The notes beneath the pieces are model-generated. The model did not search any database and was not told the DNA's origin. It worked only from the letters and a program-made list of their open reading frames with translations. The translations under genes and the position numbers were made by a program. From Gammaproteobacteria bacterium (GTDB lineage Bacteria; Pseudomonadota; Gammaproteobacteria; Pseudomonadales; Azotimanducaceae): a stretch of 64,000 nucleotides of DNA. Positions 17,390-26,601 of this stretch are shown here, piece by piece. Position 1 is the first letter of the stretch; each line of letters starts with the position of its first letter. Location of the stretch: positions 1 through 64,000 of the forward strand of contig JAPPDJ010000039.1 in the NCBI GenBank assembly GCA_028824555.1. The letters are read 5' to 3'.

Positions 17390-19192
17390 ATGAAAGCAAC
17401 CGACATCGCGGATCCGGACTACTTCCACAAGGTGGTGGACTGTCAGTGGGCTTGTCCCGCGCACACGCCGGTGCCGGAGTACATCCGACTCATCGCCGAG
17501 GAACGCTACACCGAAGCCTACATGATCAACTGGGATTCCAACGTGTTTCCCGGCATCCTAGGGCGCACTTGCGACCGACCCTGCGAGCCCGCCTGCCGGC
17601 GCGTGCGCACAGAGGAAAAGCCCGTTGCCATCTGCCGGCTCAAGCGCGTGGCCGCCGACCACAAAGGCGACATCGCCCCCTACCTGCCGCATGTTCCGAG
17701 GCAGAAGAACGGCAAACGGATAGCTCTCCTCGGCGCTGGCCCTGCCTCGCTCGCCGTGGCACGAGATCTCCTGCCGTTCGGCTACGAGATCGACATGTTC
17801 GACCGCGACCCCGCCGGTGGCGGCATGATGCGCAGCCAAATCCCCGCCTTCCGCCTGCCGGCCGACGTGCTCGAGGAAGAGGTGGACCTCATCGTCAACA
17901 TGGGTGTCAACGCCACCTACGGCTACGAGATCACGAGCATGAAAGAGATGCTCGACATGAACTACGACGCCTACTTCGTCGGCACCGGCGCCCCGCGCGG
18001 CCGCGACCTTGACCTGCCCGGCCGCAAGGAAGTGGACGAACACATCTCCATCGGCATCGACTGGCTTTCCTCCGTGGCCTTCGGCCACACCACGTCCATC
18101 TCCGGCAAGGTCATCGTCATGGGCGGCGGCAACACGGCGATGGACTGCTGCCGCACCTCCCAGCGCTTGGGCGCAGAGCGGGTGACGGTGGTGGTTCGCT
18201 CCGGCTTCGAGGTGATGAAGGCCTCGGAATGGGAGAAGGAAGACGCGATGGCGGAGGGTATCCCCATCATCAACAACCGCCCGCCGAAGGAATTCGTGCA
18301 CGAGAACGGCAAGCTCAAGGGCATCGTCTTCGAATGCGTGAAGCCCGTGGAAGGCGAGAACGGGCGGCTCAAGTACGTTCCCACCGGCGAGCCGGACGTG
18401 TTCATGGAATGCGACCACGTGCTCATGGCCATCGGCCAGGAAAACCACTGCCCGTGGATCGAGCGCGACATCGGCCTCGAGTTCGACAAGTGGGATTGCC
18501 CGATCCTGGACGAAGACACGCTGCAGTCCACCAACCCCAAGGTGTTCTTCGGCGGCGATTCGGCGTTCGGCCCGGAGAACATCATCTGGGCCTCGGCGCA
18601 CGCGCACAAGGCCGCCATCTCTATGCACCTCTTCTGCCAGGGCAAGGATCTGAAGGCCGACCGGCCGCCGGAAGGCGTCAATCTCATCAGCCAGAAGATG
18701 GGCGTGCATCAATGGAGCTACGACGCCGAGCACGACCCCTCGGCGCGCTTCATCGTCCCCCACGCCAACCGCACCAAGTCGCTCGACAACATCAAGATCG
18801 AGGTGGAACTCGGATTCGACAAGGACTTGGGCCTGCAGGAGGCGCAGCGTTGCCTCAACTGCGACGTGCAGACGGTGTTCACCGAAAAGCTCTGCATCGA
18901 GTGCGATGCCTGTGTAGACATCTGCCCGATGGATTGCATCACCTTCACCGAGAACGAGGAGGAGGAGCGGCTGCGCGCCAACCTGATGGCGCCGGCGGAC
19001 AACACCGAGCAAGACCTTTACGTCTCCGAAATCCTCGCAACCACGGGCCGCGTCATGGTGAAGGACGAGGATGTTTGCCTGCACTGCGGCCTGTGCGCGG
19101 AACGCTGTCCCACCAACGCCTGGGACATGCAGAAGTCCATCGTTCACATTCCGCAGCTCGGATCGTTCGCGGAGCCGATTGCCGCTGGTTAG
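17390..19192 (+). CDS. GltD-like NAD(P)/FAD oxidoreductase with two [4Fe-4S] ferredoxin clusters, partner of 2-oxoacid oxidoreductase
   Basis: A 600-residue iron-sulfur flavoprotein. The N-terminus has the GltD/dihydropyrimidine-dehydrogenase cluster domain (CQWACPAHTPVPEY, CDRPCEPACRR), then FAD (LLGAGPASLAVARDL) and NAD(P) (VIVMGGGNTAMDCCR) folds. The C-terminus carries an eight-cysteine ferredoxin domain (CIECDACVDICPMDC and CLHCGLCAERCPTNA). Two oxidoreductase subunits follow in the same direction after 27 nt, so it most likely passes electrons between the 2-oxoacid enzyme and NAD(P). A GGGGAG lies three nt before the ATG; an upstream in-frame start would add 19 residues. Glutamate synthase small subunit is the annotation it may attract, but no GltB is present and the ferredoxin tail argues against it. 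Confidence 0.88.
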   Translation: MKATDIADPDYFHKVVDCQWACPAHTPVPEYIRLIAEERYTEAYMINWDSNVFPGILGRTCDRPCEPACRRVRTEEKPVAICRLKRVAADHKGDIAPYLPHVPRQKNGKRIALLGAGPASLAVARDLLPFGYEIDMFDRDPAGGGMMRSQIPAFRLPADVLEEEVDLIVNMGVNATYGYEITSMKEMLDMNYDAYFVGTGAPRGRDLDLPGRKEVDEHISIGIDWLSSVAFGHTTSISGKVIVMGGGNTAMDCCRTSQRLGAERVTVVVRSGFEVMKASEWEKEDAMAEGIPIINNRPPKEFVHENGKLKGIVFECVKPVEGENGRLKYVPTGEPDVFMECDHVLMAIGQENHCPWIERDIGLEFDKWDCPILDEDTLQSTNPKVFFGGDSAFGPENIIWASAHAHKAAISMHLFCQGKDLKADRPPEGVNLISQKMGVHQWSYDAEHDPSARFIVPHANRTKSLDNIKIEVELGFDKDLGLQEAQRCLNCDVQTVFTEKLCIECDACVDICPMDCITFTENEEEERLRANLMAPADNTEQDLYVSEILATTGRVMVKDEDVCLHCGLCAERCPTNAWDMQKSIVHIPQLGSFAEPIAAG

Positions 19193-19219
19193 GACCGGCC
19201 AACAACCGGAGGGCCCTAC

Positions 19220-21052
19220 GTGACCACCTACAACGACTTCGTCATCCGCTTCGCCAACGTCAATGGCTCGGGTTCTGCCTCCGCCAACGGCATGTTCGCC
19301 AAGGCGCTCTTCCGCATGGGCATCCCGGTGGCGACGCGGAACATCTTTCCCTCCAACATCGAGGGGCTGCCGACGTGGTTTGAGGTGCGGGTGTCGGAGC
19401 GCGGCTATCTCGGCCGCCGCGAGGGCATCGACATCATGGTGGCCATGAACGCGGAGACGTTCGAGGAGGACATCGCCTCCATCGTCCCCGGCGGCTACCT
19501 CGTGTATGACAACTCCAAGGAACTGCGCCCGAACTTCCGCAGGGACGACATCAACTTGGTCGGCATCCCCATTTCGCAGCTCGTGCTGCCGGAGTTCCCG
19601 AATCCCAAGCACCGGGCGCTGTTCAAGAACATCGTCTATCTCGGCGCGCTGTCCGCGCTCCTCAACATCGACTTCGACATCATCAAGGGCATGGTGTCGG
19701 CGCAGTTCAAGGGCAAGGACGAACTCATCGCGCCGAACATCCACGCGATGGAACTCGGCCGCTCCTATGCCCGCGAATACCTAGAGTGTCCGCTGCCGAT
19801 TCAGGTGCGCCATTCCGACGCGGTGGGCGACCGCATCATGATCGACGGCAACGCCGCTGCCGCCATCGGCGCGATCTACGGCGGCGCGACGGTGTGCGCG
19901 TGGTATCCCATCACGCCTTCCACGTCGCTGGCCGAGGCGTTCGAGCAGCATTGCGCGCGGCTGCGGGTGGACCCGGAGACAGGCGAGCGCCGCTACGCCA
20001 TCATTCAGGCAGAGGACGAACTCGCGGCGATGGGCATCGTCATCGGCGCCGGCTGGAACGGCGCGAGGTCCTTCACCGCCACCAGCGGCCCCGGTGTTTC
20101 GCTCATGACGGAGTTCTTGGGCCTTGCCTACTTCGCCGAGATTCCCGCCGTGCTTTGGGACATCCAGCGCGCCGGACCCTCCACCGGCATGCCGACGCGC
20201 ACGCAGCAGGGCGATCTCGTCTCGTCCGCTTTCGCCTCCCACGGCGACACCCGCCACCCGCTCATGTTCCCATCGACGCCGCGGGAGTGCTTCGAGTTTG
20301 GCGCCGACGCTCTGGATCTCGCCGATCGCCTCCAGACCCCCATCATCGTCATGAGCGATCTGGAACTCGGCATGAACGACAACCTCTCCGAGCCCTTCAC
20401 CTGGGACGACTCGCGGCGCTACGACCGCGGCAAGGTGCTGACGGAGGAAGACCTCGACGACGTGGAGCGCTTCAGCCGCTACCTCGACGTGGACGGCGAC
20501 GGCGTGGGCTATCGCACGCTGCCCGGCACCCACGCGGAGAAGGGCGCCTTCTTCACCCGCGGCACGTCCCGCGACGAGCACGCCACCTACACCGAGCAGC
20601 CGGAGCACTACATCAAGAACATGGATCGGCTGCTCCTGAAATGGGCAACGGCGCGCCAACTCGTGCCGAAGGCCGAGATCGAGGCGCACGGCCGCCGCGC
20701 CGGCATTCTCTACTACGGCACCACCGCCGCACCCATGCAGGAAGCGCTGGACCGGCTCGCCGAAGACGGCGTGCAGCTCGACACCATGCGCATTCGCGGT
20801 TTCCCGTTCGGCAACGAGGTGCGCGAGTTCATCGACAGCCACGAAATCCTGTTCCTTGCCGAGCAGAACCGCGACGCGCAGATGAAATCCCTGCTCGTGA
20901 ACGATCTCGAACTGGACCCCGCCAGCATCATCCCGGTGCTCTACTACGGCGGCTTCTCCATTTCCGCCGACACCATCCACCAGCAGGTGCTCGACTACTA
21001 CGTCGGCAACAACCTGCCAAGGCTCGATGAAGTCTGGGAGGTGAGCTCATGA
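19220..21052 (+). CDS. 2-oxoacid:acceptor oxidoreductase, fused gamma-alpha subunit
   Basis: This subunit of a 2-oxoacid oxidoreductase (pyruvate- or 2-oxoglutarate-type) joins the gamma domain (about residues 1-185, beginning FVIRFANVNGSGSASANG) to the pyrimidine-binding alpha domain (IDGNAAAAIGAIYGGA, then WYPITPSTSLAEAFE). TSGPGVSLMTEFLGLAYFAEIPAV is the characteristic core. With the beta subunit and thiamine diphosphate it oxidatively decarboxylates a 2-oxoacid to an acyl-CoA. A GGAGGG precedes the GTG start by 6 nt. The stop overlaps the beta-subunit start as ATGA, so the two are made together. The gamma-alpha fusion and the longer alpha resemble the 2-oxoglutarate type, but the substrate is not fixed by sequence. 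Confidence 0.92.
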   Translation: MTTYNDFVIRFANVNGSGSASANGMFAKALFRMGIPVATRNIFPSNIEGLPTWFEVRVSERGYLGRREGIDIMVAMNAETFEEDIASIVPGGYLVYDNSKELRPNFRRDDINLVGIPISQLVLPEFPNPKHRALFKNIVYLGALSALLNIDFDIIKGMVSAQFKGKDELIAPNIHAMELGRSYAREYLECPLPIQVRHSDAVGDRIMIDGNAAAAIGAIYGGATVCAWYPITPSTSLAEAFEQHCARLRVDPETGERRYAIIQAEDELAAMGIVIGAGWNGARSFTATSGPGVSLMTEFLGLAYFAEIPAVLWDIQRAGPSTGMPTRTQQGDLVSSAFASHGDTRHPLMFPSTPRECFEFGADALDLADRLQTPIIVMSDLELGMNDNLSEPFTWDDSRRYDRGKVLTEEDLDDVERFSRYLDVDGDGVGYRTLPGTHAEKGAFFTRGTSRDEHATYTEQPEHYIKNMDRLLLKWATARQLVPKAEIEAHGRRAGILYYGTTAAPMQEALDRLAEDGVQLDTMRIRGFPFGNEVREFIDSHEILFLAEQNRDAQMKSLLVNDLELDPASIIPVLYYGGFSISADTIHQQVLDYYVGNNLPRLDEVWEVSS

Positions 21053-22104
21053 CCTTCGTTGCCAAGCCCCGGACCCATCATCCGCTGCTGCAGGTCAACG
21101 ACCTCGGATTGACCCGGCGCGACTACGAGGGATCGGTCTCGACGCTTTGCGCCGGCTGCGGCCACGACTCGGTTTCCGCCGCCGTGGTGCAGGCGTGTGC
21201 GGAACTCGCGCTGCCGCCGCACAAGTTCGCCAAGGTGTCCGGCATCGGCTGCTCGTCGAAGACGCCGAGCTATTTCCTCGGCAACTCGCACGGCTTCAAC
21301 TCGGTGCACGGGCGCATGCCGTCGGTGGCCACGGGCGCGAACCTTGCCAACCGGGAGCTGTACTGCATCGGCGTTTCCGGCGACGGTGACAGCGCCAGCA
21401 TCGGCATCGGCCAGTTCGCGCACATCGTCCGCCGCCGCATCAACATGCTGTACCTCGTGGACAACAACGGCACCTACGGCCTCACCAAGGGCCAGTTCTC
21501 CGCCACCAACGACCGCGGCTCCACGAGCAAGAAGGGCGTGCCGAACCTTTACGAACCCATCGACATGATTTCGATGGCGCTGCAGATCGGTGCCAGCTTC
21601 GTCGCCCGCAGCTTCTCCGGCGACAAGCGCCAACTCGTGCCCCTCATCAAGGCTGGCCTGCTGCACGAAGGCTTCGCCTTCATCGACGTGATCTCGCCTT
21701 GCGTGGCCTTCAACAACCATAACGGCTCGACGAAGAGCTACGACTACATCCGCGCCCACTCCGGCAGCGTGGTGGACGCCGACCTGATCGCTCCACACGA
21801 CGAAATCACCGTGGACTACGACCCCGGCGCCAGCGAAGACGTGGACATGCCCGACGGCTCCACCCTCCGCCTGCGCAAGCTCGCCCACGACTACAACCCC
21901 CACGACCGTGTCGCGGCCCTGCACTATGTTCAGCGAGCGCAGGAGGAAGGGGAGTTTGTCACGGGGCTGCTCTATGTGGACCCCACTGCCAGCGACTGCC
22001 ACGAAATCCTCGGCACAACACAAACCCCGTTGAATGCCTTGGGAGAGGACGAACTCTGCCCCGGCAATGCGGCCCTCGAGGGAGTCAACGCCTCGTTCCG
22101 GTAG
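21049..22104 (+). CDS. 2-oxoacid:acceptor oxidoreductase, beta (thiamine diphosphate) subunit
   Basis: A 351-residue beta subunit. LCAGCGHDSVSAA at the start supplies the cluster/ThDP-proximal cysteine pair, and the ThDP-magnesium motif is GDGDSASIGIGQFAH with LVDNNGTYGLTKGQ following. IGCSSKTPSYF and HGRMPSVATGANLA are family-typical. It completes the three-gene operon with the flavoprotein and gamma-alpha subunits; the start overlaps the preceding stop. With its GltD-like partner the enzyme could work with NAD(P) instead of free ferredoxin. It is longer at the C-terminus than short archaeal beta subunits. Confidence 0.92.
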   Translation: MTFVAKPRTHHPLLQVNDLGLTRRDYEGSVSTLCAGCGHDSVSAAVVQACAELALPPHKFAKVSGIGCSSKTPSYFLGNSHGFNSVHGRMPSVATGANLANRELYCIGVSGDGDSASIGIGQFAHIVRRRINMLYLVDNNGTYGLTKGQFSATNDRGSTSKKGVPNLYEPIDMISMALQIGASFVARSFSGDKRQLVPLIKAGLLHEGFAFIDVISPCVAFNNHNGSTKSYDYIRAHSGSVVDADLIAPHDEITVDYDPGASEDVDMPDGSTLRLRKLAHDYNPHDRVAALHYVQRAQEEGEFVTGLLYVDPTASDCHEILGTTQTPLNALGEDELCPGNAALEGVNASFR

Positions 22105-22136
22105 GCGGGAGCCGCGCCACTGGTCTCCAGGACTTC

Positions 22137-22958
22137 ATGCCCTTGGTGCCCTTGAGCGCAGAACAGCTTGGCGACTTTGCCCGTGACGGGTTCCTCCACG
22201 TGCCGGGGTTGGTGCCGGAGAGTGAACTCGCGGCGCCTGATCGCGACAGCCTCGAACTGATCGAACGCGGGATTGCTGGGCCCTTCGGCGACAAGCGGTG
22301 GCGCTATCAGGAGGATCGGGAGCGTGGCAAGGAGCATTGCCTCTACCGCGTGAACGATCTTGCCGCAGCCGACATGCCGCCTAGCTTCCAGATGTTGCTT
22401 GCGTATCCGCGGTTGCTTGCCGCCATCCATCAGCTCGTGGACGGCGACGATTTCGCGGCCTCGGTGCATGCGCTGGTGTTCAAGCTACCGCGCCACGGGG
22501 CGCCGGCGCGGTGGCATCAGGACCCGGTGAAGGTCTTCCGCTTCCCGGTGTTCAATGTAGACATCTACTTGGATGACGCCACCACCAACAACGGCTGCGT
22601 GCATGCGTTTCCAGGCAGCCACCTCGCCGGCCACCACGACCCCGCGGAATCACCGGACTTCATCGAGAGTTGGACGGGGGGCGGCGACGAGGCAAGCGCC
22701 CGCGGCGCGGTTGCCATTCCTGCGCAGCGCGGCGACGTGATCTTCCACGCCACCACCTTGGTTCACGGCAGCCCGTGGAACCGCAGCGAGGATCTGAGGC
22801 GCACCATCTACTTCCACATCGATCACCGCCGAGATGTGGAACTGGCTGGCGACCGCTGGCCCCAACACCAGTTTGCAAAAGCTCGCGAAGTCACCGCCCG
22901 CGCCATCGCCATGCGGGCGGAGCGACGGCCTGAGGAAGAGCCGTTCCCCTACGGTTGA
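22137..22958 (+). CDS. Phytanoyl-CoA dioxygenase family (PhyH) protein
   Basis: A 273-residue 2-oxoglutarate- and iron-dependent oxygenase. The facial triad is visible as H127 and D129 in RWHQDP and H210 in LVHGS; an arginine about 11 residues further (R221/R222) would bind 2-oxoglutarate. FARDGFLHVPGLVP is the usual N-terminal signature. It starts 32 nt after the 2-oxoacid oxidoreductase operon and may be read with it, which is notable because that enzyme class handles the same co-substrate. Substrate unknown: the family hydroxylates acyl-CoAs and many small molecules. One of four PhyH proteins in the window. Confidence 0.88.
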   Translation: MPLVPLSAEQLGDFARDGFLHVPGLVPESELAAPDRDSLELIERGIAGPFGDKRWRYQEDRERGKEHCLYRVNDLAAADMPPSFQMLLAYPRLLAAIHQLVDGDDFAASVHALVFKLPRHGAPARWHQDPVKVFRFPVFNVDIYLDDATTNNGCVHAFPGSHLAGHHDPAESPDFIESWTGGGDEASARGAVAIPAQRGDVIFHATTLVHGSPWNRSEDLRRTIYFHIDHRRDVELAGDRWPQHQFAKAREVTARAIAMRAERRPEEEPFPYG

Positions 22959-23045
22959 GCCGAGACTCTTTTTCGACGCGCACCTTGCCCGGCAAGCTGG
23001 CCTCGGTAGAGACCAGCGTGGCGGAAGGGTGCGCAGAACTCTCCT

Positions 23046-23897
23046 CTAGGGATCGTGCGTAAGTTCCGTGCCGTCGAAGTCCGCGACGATGCGGTCGAAG
23101 CGGGCCCTGATGCGCTCCTTCGTGCTCGCGTGGGTGAAGATGTAGGCCTTGTTGCGGCGGATGCCGTTCAGCACGAGTTCGCCGATGCCGTCGATGCTGA
23201 TGCCGCGAGAGAACAGTTCCGCCATTTCCTTCGCCCGGCGCTCTGCATCCGCTCCGCCGCGTGGCCGGGGAGCGCCGAACTCCGCTGGGCGGTTGCGCCC
23301 TGATTGGAGGATGCGCGTGTCGACAATGTAGGGGCAAAGCGCCGAGACGCCGATGCGGAACGGGGCGAGTTCCTCGCGGGTGGCCTCGGAGATGGCCACC
23401 ACAGCGTACTTCGAGGCCGAGTACACCGAGCCGCCGGGATGGGTCCACATCCCCATGACCGAGGCGGTGTTGACGATATGGCCATCACCGCCGTCCTTCA
23501 CGGTTTCCTTGATGATCGGCACATACGCCCGCATTCCGTTGACGACGCCGTACAGGTTGACGCCGAGCACCCATTGCCAGTCCTGCTGCGTGGCCTCGTC
23601 GATGGGGCCGCCAGCGCCGACGCCGGCGTTGTTGCAGACGATGTGGACACCGCCGAAGTCGTCCCGAACGCGGCTTGCGACCTCTTCCACCTGGACGGAG
23701 TCGCTCACGTCGCAGCGGTAGCGACGGACATCGACGTTGGCGGTGTCGAACTCGGCATGGGACTTCGCGAGCGCCTCCTCTTCGACGTCGAGCATGGCCA
23801 CATGCGCCCCGGCGCCGGCGAGCGCTCGCGTCATGCCGAGGCCGATGCCGGACGCCGCGCCCGTCACCACCGCGACCTTGTTCTGAACCGTCTCCAT
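23046..23897 (-). CDS. SDR family NAD(P)-dependent oxidoreductase
   Basis: A classical short-chain dehydrogenase of 283 residues. The cofactor site is TGAASGIGLGM, NNAGVG follows, and the active site is NTASVMG with YSASKYA (Tyr and Lys four apart). AMLDVEEE, with an aspartate after beta-2, favours NAD. The C-terminal ~40 residues (TKERIRARFDRIVADFDG) are longer than the minimal family. GGAGG sits 7 nt before the ATG; the GTG just upstream is less likely. It is convergent with the PhyH gene and divergent from the thiolase gene. The substrate, an alcohol or ketone, is unknown. Confidence 0.9.
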   Translation of the reverse strand: METVQNKVAVVTGAASGIGLGMTRALAGAGAHVAMLDVEEEALAKSHAEFDTANVDVRRYRCDVSDSVQVEEVASRVRDDFGGVHIVCNNAGVGAGGPIDEATQQDWQWVLGVNLYGVVNGMRAYVPIIKETVKDGGDGHIVNTASVMGMWTHPGGSVYSASKYAVVAISEATREELAPFRIGVSALCPYIVDTRILQSGRNRPAEFGAPRPRGGADAERRAKEMAELFSRGISIDGIGELVLNGIRRNKAYIFTHASTKERIRARFDRIVADFDGTELTHDP

Positions 23898-24010
23898 CAC
23901 CGCACCTCCGCGTTGCTCGTCGCACGCGATGCTACGCCATCGTGAGTTTGCGAAGTCGCTGCCGGTGCGATGTCTGGTAACTTGGCGCCATCGAAGAGGT
24001 GCGGTTTTCC

Positions 24011-25483
24011 ATGAGCAATCCCAACACTCCCGTGCTGGTCGGGGTCGGCCAGTTTCTCAATCGCATCGACGACTTGGACCAGGCGCTCGAACCCTTGGAA
24101 ATGATGCTGCGAGCGGTGGCCTTGGCGGAACGGGACACTGGCGTCGGCGACCTCCTGCCGAAGGTGCGGTCGGTGCGTGTGACGCGGGGGATCTGGAGCT
24201 ACGAAAATCCGGCTCGGGCCATCGCCGAGCGCATCGGCGCGGTGGGGGCGGAAACGGTCGGCACCCTGATCGGCGGCAACCAGAATCAGGCCGTGGTGAA
24301 CCGCACCGCGGACGACATTCTCGCCGGTCGCGTGGACCTCGTGCTCATCACCGGCGCGGAGAACGGCTACAGTGCAAACAAGGCGCGCAAGGCCGGGCGG
24401 GAGCTTGTGCAGACGCAGGCGCCGGGCACCTACGACTTCGTCATCGGCGCCGCACAGCAGCCCGAGCATCACGAGTTCGAGGTGGCGAAGGGCATTCGCC
24501 AGGCCATTCAGGTCTATCCGATGTACGACAACGCCATTCGCCACGCGCGCGGCGAAACCTTGGGCGAACACATCGAGCGGGTATCCGGCCTGTGGGCGCG
24601 CTTCAACGACGTGGCGCAGGGCAACCCCAACGCCTGGGTGCGCGAGGACATGACCGCCGAGGAGATACGCACGGCCTCGCCCACGAATCGCCAGATCAGC
24701 TTCCCCTACACCAAGTACATGAACGCCAACATGATGGTGGACATGGGTGCGGCGCTCATCATGTGCAGCGTGGCGAAGGCGAGGGCGCTCGGCATCGCCG
24801 AGGAGCGCTGGGTCTATCCGCATGTCGGAGCGCGGGGCTACGATCACTTCTCGGCTTCGGTGCGGGAGAACTTCCACTCTTCGCCGGGCATTCGAATCAC
24901 CGGCGGCAGGGCGATGGAACTGGCCGGAATCGGCCCGGACGAGCTCGACTTCGTCGATCTCTACAGTTGCTTCCCGTCCGCCGTGCAGGTGGCGGCGAAG
25001 GAACTCGGCCTTGCCGAAGATCGACCGCTCACCGTCACCGGCGGTCTCACCTTCGGCGGCGGCCCGCTCAACAACTACGTCATGCACAGCATCGCCCGCA
25101 TGGTGGAGCTGCTGCGAGAGAAACCGGGCGGCTGGGGCCTCATCACCGCCAACGGCGGCAATCTCTACAAGCACGTCCACGGCATCTATTCGAGCGCGCC
25201 TCCGGAGACGGACTTCCAGCACATCAACATGCAGGACGAGATCGATGCCCTGCCATCGCGGGAATGCCTGGCGGCATACGACGGCGAGGCAGAGATCGAG
25301 TCCTACACCGTGATGTACGCCGCCGACGAACCCGCCATCGGCCACGTGGCTTGCCTGACGCCAGCAGGGCAACGCACTTGGGTGAACACGACCGACCGAG
25401 ACTTGATGGCGGCGATGGTGACCGAGGAATTCTGCGGCCGCCCGGTGACGCTGAGCGAAGACGGTCTGACCGTGAATGCATGA
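24011..25483 (+). CDS. Thiolase-like acyl-CoA acetyltransferase
   Basis: A 490-residue thiolase-superfamily protein related to the SCP2/lipid-transfer thiolases and annotated widely as acetyl-CoA acetyltransferase. VLVGVGQFLNR starts the fold, VDLYSCFPSAV carries a C-terminal-half cysteine, and TVTGGLTFGGGPLNNYVMH is the signature loop. The usual N-terminal nucleophile region reads GGNQNQAVVNR, with no cysteine, so classical thiolysis chemistry is doubtful, as for other SCP2-type members. The ATG used is supported by AAGAGG upstream; the GTG 12 nt earlier has none. It probably handles an acyl-CoA in degradation of a branched or steroid-like compound; that is inference. Confidence 0.8.
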   Translation: MSNPNTPVLVGVGQFLNRIDDLDQALEPLEMMLRAVALAERDTGVGDLLPKVRSVRVTRGIWSYENPARAIAERIGAVGAETVGTLIGGNQNQAVVNRTADDILAGRVDLVLITGAENGYSANKARKAGRELVQTQAPGTYDFVIGAAQQPEHHEFEVAKGIRQAIQVYPMYDNAIRHARGETLGEHIERVSGLWARFNDVAQGNPNAWVREDMTAEEIRTASPTNRQISFPYTKYMNANMMVDMGAALIMCSVAKARALGIAEERWVYPHVGARGYDHFSASVRENFHSSPGIRITGGRAMELAGIGPDELDFVDLYSCFPSAVQVAAKELGLAEDRPLTVTGGLTFGGGPLNNYVMHSIARMVELLREKPGGWGLITANGGNLYKHVHGIYSSAPPETDFQHINMQDEIDALPSRECLAAYDGEAEIESYTVMYAADEPAIGHVACLTPAGQRTWVNTTDRDLMAAMVTEEFCGRPVTLSEDGLTVNA

Positions 25484-25566
25484 GCGGCGACCGCTTTGAC
25501 CTTTCCGGCCGTCGCGGATGGCGCGCTGGAAACCGGTGACCGTGTTTCGACGGGCTGCCGGCGCCG

Positions 25567-25685
25567 CTCTGGAGGGAGGGCGTCCCGCCCTCCAACGCGC
25601 CGCAAGGCGCGCAGAAAACTCGCTGCACCGGCAAAGATGCGCGCCCTTGCGGGCGCGTGGAGGGCGGGACGCCCTCCCTCCAGAG
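25567..25685. repeat. Class B inverted repeat element
   Basis: Perfect 28-bp inverted arms (25567-25594 and 25658-25685) with core GGAGGGAGGGCGTCCCGCCC enclose two smaller hairpins, GCGCC/GGCGC and CGCGCCC/GGGCGCG. It occupies most of the 338-bp gap 25484-25821. Just right of it, near 25738-25775, are remnants of the class C insert sequence (GGCGGCGAAGTGCGATAGGC), so the gap is a repeat mosaic. No gene is seen. Confidence 0.75.
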
Positions 25686-25821
25686 GACCTCGCTAGGCGC
25701 TGTGCAAGTCACGTGAGACACCCCTCGCGGGTAGGCGCGCTTCGCTGCTGGCGGCGAAGTGCGATAGGCTGCCCCGTTCTTGGCAGTCCGCGCACCGACA
25801 ATCGTCCCTGAGGAACCCAAC

Positions 25822-26541
25822 ATGCCCGTCTTCGAACAGAGCGATATCCGCATCAACTACGAAGTCCACGGCGAGGGCTTCCCCATCCTGCTGTTTGCGC
25901 CCGGTGGAATGCGCTCCGCCATCTCGTTCTGGCGCGGTTCCGAATGGGACCCCATCGAGGCCCTCTCGCCCCACTACCAAGTGATCGCCATGGACCAGCG
26001 CAACGCCGGCGAAAGCACGGCCCCCGTCACCGCCGACGATGGCTGGCACAGCTACACCGATGACCACGTCGCACTGCTCGACCACCTTGGCGTCGGGCGC
26101 ACCCATGTCATGGGCGGCTGCATCGGCGGTCCCTACTGCTTCGGCGTGATGGAACGGCTTGGCGACCGCATTGCGTCGGCCATCCTGCAGCAGTCCATCG
26201 GCGACGACGGCGCCAACCGCCCGCTCTTCTACGACATGTTCGACGCTTGGGCCGTCAACTTGAAACCGACGATGCCGAACGTGCCCGAATCCGCTTGGAC
26301 CAGCTTCCGCTCCAACATGTACGACCACGACTTCGTCTACAACGTCTCGCGCGATTTCGTGGCGAACTGCCAAACGCCCATGCTGGTCCTCATGGGCTCA
26401 GACCCCTACCACCCAGAAACCACCTCCCGGGAAATCGCAGACCTCGCTCCCCACGCGACGCTGGTGGAGCGGTGGAAGAACGCGGCGGAGGACGGCACCG
26501 TCCAAGTCGCGCTCGACTTCCTGCAAGCGAACACCCCGTAG
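25822..26541 (+). CDS. Alpha/beta hydrolase with a cysteine nucleophile
   Basis: A 239-residue alpha/beta-hydrolase. The fold is marked by LLFAPGGMRS (oxyanion region), VIAMDQRNAGES, the nucleophile elbow VMGGCIGGPY and LMGSDPYHP (acid). The nucleophile position is cysteine, not serine, as in dienelactone hydrolase. No histidine sits at the usual place after the acid; the nearest are in YHP and APHATL. GAGGAA six nt before the ATG fixes the start; an upstream in-frame ATG would add 14 residues. It is followed by a VOC protein and an amidase on the same strand, suggesting a small catabolic cluster. Lactonase, esterase or a non-catalytic role are all possible. Confidence 0.82.
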   Translation: MPVFEQSDIRINYEVHGEGFPILLFAPGGMRSAISFWRGSEWDPIEALSPHYQVIAMDQRNAGESTAPVTADDGWHSYTDDHVALLDHLGVGRTHVMGGCIGGPYCFGVMERLGDRIASAILQQSIGDDGANRPLFYDMFDAWAVNLKPTMPNVPESAWTSFRSNMYDHDFVYNVSRDFVANCQTPMLVLMGSDPYHPETTSREIADLAPHATLVERWKNAAEDGTVQVALDFLQANTP

Positions 26542-26563
26542 GGGCGACCCCTTGTGGTCGCCC
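26542..26563. repeat. Class D palindromic repeat
   Basis: GGGCGACC and GGTCGCCC form an 8-bp stem with a 6-nt loop immediately after the hydrolase stop. A nearly identical copy is at 31084-31104 and a half copy at 9956-9973. It could serve as a weak terminator between the hydrolase and VOC genes. Confidence 0.7.
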
Positions 26564-26601
26564 GTGCGTCTCCCGTGGCGACCGAAGCGAGAGAGCCAGG
26601 C

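Noticed and set aside
17558-19744. 728-codon open frame on the minus strand
   Set aside because: It is antisense to the 2-oxoacid oxidoreductase operon and rich in His, Val and Glu in the way of mirror frames in GC-rich genes; no motif is seen.
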